A stretch of 59,737 bases of DNA from Syntrophaceae bacterium. Its GTDB lineage: Bacteria > Desulfobacterota > BSN033 > UBA1163. The notes beneath the pieces are model-generated. The model made no database searches. It was not told the origin of the DNA and worked only from the letters and a program-made list of their open reading frames with translations. Shown here piece by piece: positions 44,261-52,064 of this stretch. The translations under genes and the position numbers were made by a program. The stretch lies in contig JACAEX010000011.1 of assembly GCA_013388635.1 (NCBI GenBank), forward strand, positions 1 through 59,737. Direction: 5' to 3'. How positions within the stretch are numbered: position 1 is the stretch's first letter; every line of letters starts with the position of its first letter.

Positions 44261-45034
44261 TTAACCAATAGCGGTCAGCCCTCCATCAAGGTAGATGATC
44301 TGACCCGTGATAAAGTCTGAGGCGGCTGAGGCCAAAAAGATACAGACCCCCACCAGATCCTGAGGCTGGCCGACACGTTTCAACGGGACGTTGGCAAGGT
44401 ATTTTTGAAGGCGTTCCGGATCCTGCAGGGTGACCGCGGCCAATTCTGTGTAGATTAATGAAGGGGCGATCGCATTTACGTTGATGTGATAGGGTGCCCA
44501 CTCAGAGGCCAATGACCTGGTGATCATGTCCACAGCACCCTTCGTTGCACTGTACCCCTCGTTCCCACCCCAGAGGGTGGCCCTTATGCCTCTGACTGAC
44601 GAGAGGTTGATGATCTTCCCCCTCCTCTTCTCGATCATGATCTTTCCAAATTCACTGCAGGAGAGCATGGTCCCTTTCACATTGACATTGAACATGTGGT
44701 CCCAATCCTCTACCGGGAAGTCCACCGCTGGCCTTTTTAGATTTGCACCTTGGGAATTGACCAGGATATCGACCGTTCCAAATCTTGCCACGACCTGTCT
44801 TGCCAGTTGGGTCACACTTCCTTTGTCCGTAATATCGACCTGAAAGGCGGCTGCCTCCGATTTCGTCTCCGATCGAATCTTTTGAGCGACGGCCTCCAAC
44901 TTTTCGATGTTCCGGCTGGCCACAACCACCTTGGCTCCCTGGCCGGCTAAGCCGAGGGCCATGATCTCACCAATTCCTCCTGCCCCTCCGATCACCACAG
45001 CAACCTTACCATCCAATCGGAACATATCGGTCAT
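44261..45034 (-). CDS. Short-chain dehydrogenase/reductase
   Basis: A 257-residue classical SDR. Seen: VVIGGAGGIGEIMALGLAGQGAKVVVASRN, NSQGAN, the catalytic Ser in INLSSVRG and the YxxxK in EGYSATKGAVDM. It oxidises or reduces a hydroxyl group in the catabolic pathway. Neighbouring genes in the same direction are the dehydrogenase (43-bp gap) and the second cyclase (32-bp gap). Confidence 0.92.
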   Translation of the reverse strand: MTDMFRLDGKVAVVIGGAGGIGEIMALGLAGQGAKVVVASRNIEKLEAVAQKIRSETKSEAAAFQVDITDKGSVTQLARQVVARFGTVDILVNSQGANLKRPAVDFPVEDWDHMFNVNVKGTMLSCSEFGKIMIEKRRGKIINLSSVRGIRATLWGGNEGYSATKGAVDMITRSLASEWAPYHINVNAIAPSLIYTELAAVTLQDPERLQKYLANVPLKRVGQPQDLVGVCIFLASAASDFITGQIIYLDGGLTAIG

Positions 45035-45066
45035 ATTCCCATGCCTCCTTTTTCTACGGTTCGGAT

Positions 45067-45828
45067 CTATTCCTCTACGATCCCCACCAGACGGACCATG
45101 CCGCCGTCCGCCAATTCACATCGGAAGGGAAAGGCGGCGATCGTGCAACGCCTTCCCGTCAATAGGTCGATGTCCCCGCCTGCATTCTCAATGGTCACAA
45201 TGCCATTTCTCAAAAGAATTCGGTGGCAGGGTTCGTAGTCCGGGAAGTCCTGATCCGGGTCTCTCCCGGTTTCCTTCCTGTATTCCCTATCGAGCCAGGG
45301 CATGGTCTGGGAGAGAGGATAGTGCCACAATGGACTGTCCGTAGCTCCCCATGTGCCAGCCACTCCCTTCACCTTCTTTTTCACCAGCCATTCGGCTCCA
45401 TCTGGGCCCAATCCGGGATAATGGTTGTAGTATTGATAGTTGTCGAATCGCCAGAACTTGTGCCACCCCGTATTGAAAACGACGAAGTCCCCTGGTTCGA
45501 TCTCTGGTGTTGCGCCTTCAAGATCCTTCGAGTCGATGATATGCCATTTCTTCATATGCCGGAAATCCACCACAACCCCTTTGCCATAGCAGTTTTCCAA
45601 AGGGATTTTATCAAGCATGACCCCGCCCTCTGAAGGATGCAATACATGACTGGGAGCATCGATGTGAGTGCCTGCATGGAATGTCCCAGTATAGACAACA
45701 CTCCTCTTGTGGAATCGGCCGAGATATTCCACTCTCTGAAAGATGAGGTCTTGCCTCGGCCCAGGGAATGGCCACAACGGGGTATCCGCTCCAAACGGCA
45801 TCGATAGGTCGTAGATCTTGGTCGTCAT
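45067..45828 (-). CDS. Cyclase-family metal hydrolase, copy 2
   Basis: A 253-residue paralogue of the protein at 35029-35787, with metal motif TFHAGTHIDAPSH. It keeps the MPWLDREYRKETGRDPDQDFPDYE and ENAGGDIDLLTGRRCTIAAFPF stretches. The two proteins are clearly similar but not identical, so they may open two related rings or two isomers. Confidence 0.9.
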   Translation of the reverse strand: MTTKIYDLSMPFGADTPLWPFPGPRQDLIFQRVEYLGRFHKRSVVYTGTFHAGTHIDAPSHVLHPSEGGVMLDKIPLENCYGKGVVVDFRHMKKWHIIDSKDLEGATPEIEPGDFVVFNTGWHKFWRFDNYQYYNHYPGLGPDGAEWLVKKKVKGVAGTWGATDSPLWHYPLSQTMPWLDREYRKETGRDPDQDFPDYEPCHRILLRNGIVTIENAGGDIDLLTGRRCTIAAFPFRCELADGGMVRLVGIVEE

Positions 45829-45839
45829 CGTTTCCCCCT

Positions 45840-46700
45840 TTATGAGATTTTGAGCCCTAATATCTTTCTTGCCTCGTCCGGAGTCGCCGGTTCCTTATTC
45901 AATTCTCGGGCGATCCTCACTGCCCGGGCTACCAATTGCGCATTGCTTTTGGCCAGCTCGCCTTTGCGATAATAGAGATTGTCCTCCATCCCAACCCTGA
46001 TGCATCCCCCCAGGATCATGCCCATGGTGGTAAGAGGGAGTTGTGCAGCCCCCACAGCCGTGACGTTGAATATCGCCTCCTCAGGAAGAAAGTCGATCAG
46101 GGAATTGAGATACTTCGGGGTTGCGTCCAGCGCGCCCTGATAGGTCATCCCCAAAACGAGGTTGATGTAGTAGGGTTTTTCCACCAGACCCTTCCTGATC
46201 AGATTTTCAACCTCCCGGAACATGGCATGGCTATAAACCTCCATCTCGGGTTTGACCCCCATCTCCTTCATCCGGGTCACATAGATTTCAATCTCCTCCC
46301 TCAGATTCGAAAAAGGGATACCCTTGTATTGGCCTGAGACCCGCATTAAACTGCCCATATTGAGAGAGGCCATCTCGGGTCTGGCATGGAGGCATTCGAT
46401 GCGCTGTTCAAACGTGAGGTTCGGCCCCCCTCCTGTTGAATCCTGAATGATGAGGTTGCACCTTGAACGGATCCGGTCATGGATCTCCTGAAATACCTCT
46501 TTGGTGCCGGTCGACCTACCCTCTCTGTCCCTGGCGTGAATGTGGCAGATGGCAGCGCCCTCCTGATAGCACGCATAGGCGGATTCCGCGATCTCCTCGG
46601 GCTGCTCTGGGAGATTGGGATTTAAGGTCTTCGTCACCAGTGGCCACGCTCCTGTCTGGGCGACGGTGATGATGACTTTGTCTTCTGGCAGCTTGATCAT
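45840..46700 (-). CDS. BKACE family beta-keto acid cleavage enzyme
   Basis: A 286-residue TIM-barrel enzyme (PF05853, formerly DUF849). Seen: VIITVAQTGAWPLVTKTLNPNLPEQPEEIAE, CHIHARDREGRSTG (zinc-binding His pair), and the end stretch GGCIRVGMEDNLYYRKGELAKSNAQLVARAVRI. Members react a beta-keto acid with acetyl-CoA to give acetoacetate and a new CoA ester. The frame opens at 46775; the ATG at 46700 has GGAGG upstream. It is the first enzyme gene after the GntR regulator. Confidence 0.92.
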   Translation of the reverse strand: MIKLPEDKVIITVAQTGAWPLVTKTLNPNLPEQPEEIAESAYACYQEGAAICHIHARDREGRSTGTKEVFQEIHDRIRSRCNLIIQDSTGGGPNLTFEQRIECLHARPEMASLNMGSLMRVSGQYKGIPFSNLREEIEIYVTRMKEMGVKPEMEVYSHAMFREVENLIRKGLVEKPYYINLVLGMTYQGALDATPKYLNSLIDFLPEEAIFNVTAVGAAQLPLTTMGMILGGCIRVGMEDNLYYRKGELAKSNAQLVARAVRIARELNKEPATPDEARKILGLKIS

Positions 46701-46858
46701 GGGGTTTCCTCCGTCCTCTGACGATTGATTGAAAGTAGCCGGGGAGATAGGGCAGGCCCTCTTTTTGATAGGCATCCGGGGAGAACGTTTTCGGTGGCGT
46801 TCAATGGTTGAGGCTCCGTTTCAATCAATGAAATCCTCGGGCAAAGGGTTTGGAAGAT

Positions 46859-47623
46859 TCAACTTCTCGTCAGCTCGATTCGATACTTGTAGAGATCGGG
46901 TCTGAAATGAGTGATGCTGACGAACATCGGAGACCCGTCCCTGGCGTAGTAATCCCGTTTGATGATCAGGAGGGGCGTTCTGGGTTTGATGGAGAGATTT
47001 TCCGCCACCCCTCTGTCCGCCAATCCAACGTCTATGGTTTGATTGGCACGGTTGACCTTGGTCTTCATCTTCGTTTCAACAAAGGTGATGATTTCGGTGG
47101 TTTCGCTCAATTCGTCCGGGGAGATCGTCTTGCCTAAACGCGGAGGGAAGTAGAGGAGAGAGTAACCGAAAGGTCTTTTCTGGGAGAAGCGAACGAGTTC
47201 CAGCTGAAAGACCTTCTGGTTCATCCCCATCTGGAGGGATTTGGCGACCTCAGGGAGAGGAGGGATCTCTTGGTAGGATAGGATTCTGATCCGGCTCCCC
47301 TCTCCCGCAGCGATTAGGTTTTCAATCGTTCCCTTTAACGATAGCCGTCTCAACCCCGCTCCATCCGTCACAAACGTCCCCCTCCCCCGATCCCGATAGA
47401 TCAGTCCTTCCTTGATCAATTCGGAAAGGGCCTGACGTACGGTTGCCCGGCTGACATTATACTCGTCGCAGAGCTCTGCCTCTGAGGGGAGGCGTCCATT
47501 TCCTTTCAGCTCCTTGGAGAGGATTTTGGATTTCAGGATATTCTTAAGCTGAAAGTAGAGAGGGGTTGGGCCCTGATCGAGTGTCATACGAGATGGCCTC
47601 TTGGTCATAGTTTCATCGGACAC
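46859..47623 (-). CDS. GntR/HutC-family transcription regulator with UTRA domain
   Basis: A 254-residue regulator. The winged helix is CDEYNVSRATVRQALSELIKEGLIYRDRGRGTFV (about residues 50-85) and the UTRA ligand domain fills the C-terminal part. It likely senses the catabolic substrate or an intermediate and controls the downstream genes. The first codon may be GTG 47623; the in-frame ATG at 47587, just before GPTPLYFQLKN, is a good alternative. An inverted repeat at 47633-47656 is a candidate operator for its own gene. Confidence 0.92.
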   Translation of the reverse strand: MSDETMTKRPSRMTLDQGPTPLYFQLKNILKSKILSKELKGNGRLPSEAELCDEYNVSRATVRQALSELIKEGLIYRDRGRGTFVTDGAGLRRLSLKGTIENLIAAGEGSRIRILSYQEIPPLPEVAKSLQMGMNQKVFQLELVRFSQKRPFGYSLLYFPPRLGKTISPDELSETTEIITFVETKMKTKVNRANQTIDVGLADRGVAENLSIKPRTPLLIIKRDYYARDGSPMFVSITHFRPDLYKYRIELTRS

Positions 47624-47938
47624 CGGTCAAATGTTATGACAACCTAATATCATAACGTCCATCCGAAGGTCAAGAGTTATTTGCAATGCCTTTTCGGTTT
47701 GAGGGCAGGCATCGAGGGGTACATTCATCATCCTCTTTCTGCACGGTTTTCAAGGGGGCGTTGAAGGCACGCAGACTGACGTCCTTTGGCGGGGGTTCGC
47801 TTTTAGACCGGGGCTCTTCGTTCGATATCTTCAACTCAAAGGGCGGTTCTGATCTGTGGGAGACCGGACAAAGAGAAGGAGCGGGGCAGGCTCGTCAGGA
47901 GAAGTCCGCCCCTTCTTCGGCGTCGCTGTATGGAAGAC
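47624..47938. other. Intergenic region between gntR and the HU gene
   Basis: A 315-bp gap holding the operator and promoter at 47633-47677. A plus-strand frame at 47686-47955 looks spurious (low-complexity, no ribosome site). A GC-rich inverted stretch near 47865-47895 could end the HU transcript, but there is no T-run. Confidence 0.5.
47633..47656. promoter_or_regulatory. Inverted-repeat operator candidate for the GntR regulator
   Basis: GTTATGA (47633-47639) and its exact complement TCATAAC (47650-47656) lie 10 bp apart. On the minus strand a TTGACC (47676-47671) with an overlapping A/T-rich -10 region gives a likely gntR promoter, so binding would block it. Similar arms were not found upstream of the BKACE gene. 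Confidence 0.55.
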
Positions 47939-48238
47939 CTACTTCTTGGGGATGATCGCATCCTTGCAGGCCTTGGCAAGACGCATCTTCACCACGCGCT
48001 TGGCAGGGATCTTGATCTGTTCACCGGTTGCGGGGTTGAAGCCCATGCGCGCCTTGCGATTGGAGATGACGAGCTTGCCGATGCCCGGAAGGATGAAGGA
48101 TCCTGCCTTTTTCGTCTCGGCAATGGCCAGGGCTGCGATTTCATCGATGATCGAACCGGCGACCTTCTTCTTGAGATCAAATTTCTTGGCAAAGTGACTC
48201 ACGATCTGGGATTTGGTAAGGGGTTTTCTTCCAGCCAT
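47939..48238 (-). CDS. HU-family DNA-binding protein
   Basis: A 99-residue HU/IHF-family protein with KKPLTKSQI-type start (GRKPLTKSQIVSHFAKKFDL), GSFILPGIGKLVISNRKARMGFNPATGEQIKIPAKRVVKMRLAKACKDA. The arm sequence ARMGFNPATGE is that of the bent-DNA-binding beta arms. It compacts DNA or bends it at specific loci. AAAAGGAGG precedes the ATG and a good promoter lies at 48292-48321. Confidence 0.94.
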   Translation of the reverse strand: MAGRKPLTKSQIVSHFAKKFDLKKKVAGSIIDEIAALAIAETKKAGSFILPGIGKLVISNRKARMGFNPATGEQIKIPAKRVVKMRLAKACKDAIIPKK

Positions 48239-48291
48239 ATCTTTTTCCTCCTTTTAGAGATGAATTTTTGAAGAACCCTTTTGAGGATGCA

Positions 48292-48321
48292 AGTATAAAG
48301 TAAAGGCCTTATAAAGGTCAA
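48292..48321 (-). promoter_or_regulatory. Sigma-70-type promoter for the HU gene
   Basis: On the minus strand TTGACC (48321-48316) and TATACT (48297-48292) are separated by 18 bp, 54 bp before the start. Confidence 0.65.
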
Positions 48322-48340
48322 GAAAAAAATATCAGCCGTT

Positions 48341-48432
48341 GTAATGCGTCATTGAAACGGGGGAAAAGGCTGCCATCGGGCGGAAACATCCCCGCCCGAT
48401 CGTGGAAGTTTCCACGGAGGAGTAAGGGATTG
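48341..48432 (+). repeat. Dispersed hairpin repeat, copy C
   Basis: The same blocks as copies A and B: GTAATGCGTCATTGA, the hairpin with ATCGGGCGG/CCGCCCGAT arms (48375-48400), GGAAGTTTCCACGGAGG and AGTAAGGGATT. It reads toward the FGGY kinase gene on the plus strand, about 360 bp away. The rest of the 48239-48794 gap (556 bp) holds the HU promoter and no recognisable gene. Confidence 0.85.
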
Positions 48433-48794
48433 CCAGTCGTTGAAATTCTGCCATAAGAAAAGATGGAGGATGAAGAGTGTTGACAAACCGACTGGGTCGA
48501 TATAGAAATGCTTCAGTAAAGGAAGAGGGTGAAGGAGGGCAGGAGAGGATTTCGATGTAGAGTTCGACCACCTTCCGCTCGGGATGAGGACCAATGGTGC
48601 GATGTCTTCTATCAGAGGATGCTCCTGAAGGCAGGTCGTACGTGCAGCGCCTGAAAGAGTTTACCAGACAGAGGTCGTTGCTTTGATCATCGGTTTTTTT
48701 GTGTGGGCCTGACCAGGGTCTATTTTGCGATGTTGCCCCTCGCCTTCTCTCAGATCGTCCGGGCGATCGCATTCAAAGAGAGGTGATTTGAACG

Positions 48795-50159
48795 ATGAGA
48801 GATATCTTAGCCATTGACGTCGGGACGACGGCTTTCAAGATCGGGGTCTTCGGTCCGGATCTGGAGAAGAGGTGCGAGACTTCGAGAAACTACCAGATCC
48901 ATCTCTACGATCATGGAAAGGCGGACATCGAACCTGAGAAGTGGTGGTGGGCCCTTCAGGATTCCTGCGCGGAATTGAGAGATTTTCTTTCCTCTGTGGG
49001 CGTCATCTCCTTCTCCGTGACCACGCCGGGTCTTGTCCCGATGGACGAAAAGGGGAGGGCGCTCGGGCCTGCCATCCTTATGCTCGATGGCCGTTCCCAC
49101 AAGCAGGCCCGGGAGATTCGGGAAAGGGTAGGGGAGGAGAAGTTCCTCCGTGAGACGTGTAACCTTCCGGTCTCCGGAGGTTCTTCCCTCTGTTCGATCC
49201 TCTGGATCAGGGAGAACCAGCCCGAGATCTGGGACGCCTGTTCGAGGTTTGGCCACTGCAATACCTATATGGTGAAACGCTTCACCGGGGAGTGGGCGAT
49301 CGATCCTTCAACGACCTCGATCACCGGACTTTACAATACCGCCCGCCATGATCTCACCTGGAACAGAGATGTCCTTGCCCTGGCCGAGATACCGGAGAGC
49401 AAGCTTCCACCCTTGATGCAGTCCTACCACAGGGCGGGAAGAATCCTGCCCGAAGTGGCCAGAGAGTTAGGGTTGCCCGAAGACTGCGATGTCTTATGCG
49501 GTGGAAACGACGCTGTGATCGCTGCCCTGTCCGGAGGATTCACCTCCCCGGGCGATATCAATAACATCTGTGGGACCTGCGAGATCACCAATGTCTGTGT
49601 CGATCGGCCCGTCAGTTCGAGAAATTTCAATGTGCGGTGTCACGTCATTCCAGGCCGGTGGGTCACCTTCTTTGTTCTCAACACCGGCGGGATGGCCCTG
49701 GACTGGTTCCATTCCGTCTTCTGCCGCGAAATGAGCCAGGATCAATTTTATAACGAATATGTCCCGTCTGTTTTGGATAGCTTCTTTGGAAGCGAGGATC
49801 CTGATCGTCTGGAGGCTGATCTTCCTAACTATGTACCTTTCCTGCAGGGTTGCCGGTACAGTCTGGAACAGCTGACAGCGAGCTTCTCCGGCCTGACGCT
49901 TGAGACTACCCGGGAGAAGATGCTTCTTGCGATGATCAGAGGCAATGCCCTGTACCACGGAGAGCATTTAAAAGAGGTGGCCGGGCTGGTGAAACTGGGT
50001 CGCACGGTGATGACCACAGGAGGTGGGGCAAAGATCAGAGGTTTTCTGGACGTGAAAAGACGCTGGACAGGGGACTTCGAATATCGCTACCAGGATCAAT
50101 CCTCCCTCTTGGGAGCTGCCATGCTCGGCCAATTCTTCCTGACAGGAAGATATTCCTGA
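48795..50159 (+). CDS. FGGY-family carbohydrate kinase
   Basis: A 454-residue ASKHA kinase (xylulokinase/gluconokinase-like). Seen: LAIDVGTTAFKIGVFG (phosphate loop), CGGNDAVIAALSGGF with the catalytic Asp, and VMTTGGGAKIRGFLDVK near the end. It phosphorylates a sugar or polyol; the substrate is not clear. Ribosome site GAGGTGA precedes the ATG. It is followed by the M28 peptidase gene after 98 bp. Confidence 0.92.
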   Translation: MRDILAIDVGTTAFKIGVFGPDLEKRCETSRNYQIHLYDHGKADIEPEKWWWALQDSCAELRDFLSSVGVISFSVTTPGLVPMDEKGRALGPAILMLDGRSHKQAREIRERVGEEKFLRETCNLPVSGGSSLCSILWIRENQPEIWDACSRFGHCNTYMVKRFTGEWAIDPSTTSITGLYNTARHDLTWNRDVLALAEIPESKLPPLMQSYHRAGRILPEVARELGLPEDCDVLCGGNDAVIAALSGGFTSPGDINNICGTCEITNVCVDRPVSSRNFNVRCHVIPGRWVTFFVLNTGGMALDWFHSVFCREMSQDQFYNEYVPSVLDSFFGSEDPDRLEADLPNYVPFLQGCRYSLEQLTASFSGLTLETTREKMLLAMIRGNALYHGEHLKEVAGLVKLGRTVMTTGGGAKIRGFLDVKRRWTGDFEYRYQDQSSLLGAAMLGQFFLTGRYS

Positions 50160-50257
50160 AGTTTGGTATCTTTGTCTTCGCTTCAGAGGATAAAAAAGTC
50201 TGCTATACCTGTCACTGCGAACTCATTCGAGAGCTTATCTTCTATTTCGTTGAGGTC

Positions 50258-51157
50258 ATGGGAGTTAAATCGGCAGCTATGGTCAAGGAGTTGGAGACGT
50301 TTCAGAAACAGAGGCTCGTAGAGAATCTCCATAAGCATGTGGAATATCTCTCCGTGACCATCGGGGAGCGGCACTTATGGAAGGAGGGCTCCCTCGGCAG
50401 AACTGCGGATTATATCGAATCGGTTTTTACGGGTTATGGATATGCCGTGGAGCGTCAGACATATTCCTGTTACGGTCAAAACGTTTCGAATCTGATTGCG
50501 GAAAAGACCGGGACCGACAGCCCGATGGTGATCGTCGGTGCCCATTATGACACTGTTCCTGGAACGCCGGGCGCTGATGATAACGCCTCTGGTGTGGCTG
50601 CCCTGGTGGAGCTGGCGAGGTTACAACAGAGAAACCCGGGCAGAAGACGGTTCTGCTTTGTCGCCTTCGTCAACGAGGAGCCTCCCTGCTTTGGTTCGTA
50701 CAACATGGGGAGCATGGTTTACGCAAGACATCTGAGAGAGCAGGAGGTCTCGGTTGAGGTGATGCTCTCTCTGGAGATGATCGGATTTTTCAGCAGGGAG
50801 TTGATTCAGAACTACCCGCTTCCGGGCATGCGCCTTTTCTATCCCAAAAGGGCAGATTTTATCGGGGTCGTGGGAAACTTTCGCTCATCCAGATACGTCT
50901 CTTTTTTCAAGAAAGGGATGAGAAGATATTCGGAGATGGATTCGAGGTCATTAACCGCGCCGGAATACCTGGGAGGGATTAACCTTTCGGATAACTACTC
51001 CTTCTGGCACCATGGGTACAGGGCTGTGATGATTACAGACACCTCCTTCTTCAGGAATAAGAATTACCATCAGGAGACCGATACGATCGATACCCTGGAT
51101 TTTGAGAGGATGGCAGAAGTGGTCAAAGGGTTGCACTTCTCCCTGCTGGGATTGTAG
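50258..51157 (+). CDS. M28-family zinc aminopeptidase
   Basis: A 299-residue soluble peptidase. Metal ligands are in VGAHYDTVPGTPGADDNASG (His and Asp), the catalytic Glu pair in FVNEEPP, then EMIGFF (Asp replaced by Glu-Met context) and the final His in NYHQETDTID. It has no signal peptide. It could trim peptides, perhaps released cell-wall peptides, given the peptidoglycan genes downstream. A second possible start is the ATG at 50279. Confidence 0.85.
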   Translation: MGVKSAAMVKELETFQKQRLVENLHKHVEYLSVTIGERHLWKEGSLGRTADYIESVFTGYGYAVERQTYSCYGQNVSNLIAEKTGTDSPMVIVGAHYDTVPGTPGADDNASGVAALVELARLQQRNPGRRRFCFVAFVNEEPPCFGSYNMGSMVYARHLREQEVSVEVMLSLEMIGFFSRELIQNYPLPGMRLFYPKRADFIGVVGNFRSSRYVSFFKKGMRRYSEMDSRSLTAPEYLGGINLSDNYSFWHHGYRAVMITDTSFFRNKNYHQETDTIDTLDFERMAEVVKGLHFSLLGL

Positions 51158-51188
51158 GCGAAGGTGTCGAAGGAAAGAGGAGAGGGCT

Positions 51189-52064
51189 TTGGATCGTCAG
51201 GCAGAGGACCGCAGGATTTTTAAAAGGCTGATCAGTTTTCTGAAAAAGAAGAGGCTTTCTCGAACATTCCCTGGCGAGGCGATGCTCGAGATCGGCAGGT
51301 TCTTCCTCGGGACCCCTTATGTGGCCGGCACGCTCGAATCAAAGGATGACGAGCAGGTCACGGTCAACCTGAGAGGGTTTGACTGCGTCACATTTGTCGA
51401 AAACGTGGTCGCTCTGACATGGCTTACGGAGCCCCACCTACAAAGCTTGCGGCATCCTACTTCACTTCCCAGCGGGGGGACATCCCGGCCAGGCGTTGGA
51501 GGGCCTTCTGCTGGCTGGGTAAGGTCCGGGGAAAGATCTTTTGAAGACTTTCGTCATTTGATCGAGAAGGTACGCTACCGAGGGGGCAGGCTGCAGGGCT
51601 ACTCCTCCCGGCTTCACTATTTTTCAGACTGGATTTTTGATAACCAGAAAAAAGGCGTGGTCAGGGATGTGACAAGGAAGATCGGAGGCAGACCCTTCCG
51701 GAAGGAGATACACTTCATGACGTCAAATCAGGATCTCTACCCTCAGCTTAAAAAGGGAGCGGAGCTTCGAAAGATGGGGTCTGTTGAAAAAGCGATCACG
51801 AGAAGATCGTTATTCTTCATCCCGAAGGAGGACGTGAGACATCTGGAAGATCGTATCCGTGATGGCGATCTCATCGCCATCACAACCAATAGAAAGGGCC
51901 TCGATATTCAACACGTGGGGCTTGCGGCAAGGGTGAAGAACCGGGTTCACCTTCTTCACGCCTCGAGCAGGGAAGGCAAGGTTCTCCTTTCTAAGGAGAC
52001 ACTCCAGCGGTATCTGATGAAGAGCCGCGCTCGCTCCGGCATCATGGTGGCCAGGGTTTCTTAA
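51189..52064 (+). CDS. DUF1460 family amidase-like protein with an internal insert
   Basis: A 291-residue protein of the DUF1460 (N-acetylmuramoyl-L-alanine amidase-like) family: FPGEAMLEIGRFFLGTPYVAGTLE, the nucleophile in GFDCVTFVENV, and the His in DIQHVGLAARV. Residues about 82-120 (TEPHLQSLRHPTSLPSGG ...) are Gly/Ser/Pro-rich and interrupt the family pattern just after VALTWL. The open frame begins at 51102, overlapping the M28 gene, but TTG at 51189 with GGAGAGG upstream is the likely start. The domain cuts muramyl peptides in related bacteria. The gene ends 4 bp into the convergent GNAT-HIT gene. Confidence 0.8.
   Translation: MDRQAEDRRIFKRLISFLKKKRLSRTFPGEAMLEIGRFFLGTPYVAGTLESKDDEQVTVNLRGFDCVTFVENVVALTWLTEPHLQSLRHPTSLPSGGTSRPGVGGPSAGWVRSGERSFEDFRHLIEKVRYRGGRLQGYSSRLHYFSDWIFDNQKKGVVRDVTRKIGGRPFRKEIHFMTSNQDLYPQLKKGAELRKMGSVEKAITRRSLFFIPKEDVRHLEDRIRDGDLIAITTNRKGLDIQHVGLAARVKNRVHLLHASSREGKVLLSKETLQRYLMKSRARSGIMVARVS

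Noticed and set aside
47686-47955. 89-codon plus-strand frame between gntR and the HU gene
   Set aside because: Low-complexity product, no ribosome site, overlaps the 3' end of the HU gene on the other strand.
48332-48772. 146-codon minus-strand frame upstream of the FGGY kinase
   Set aside because: It runs through repeat copy C and has no recognisable protein.
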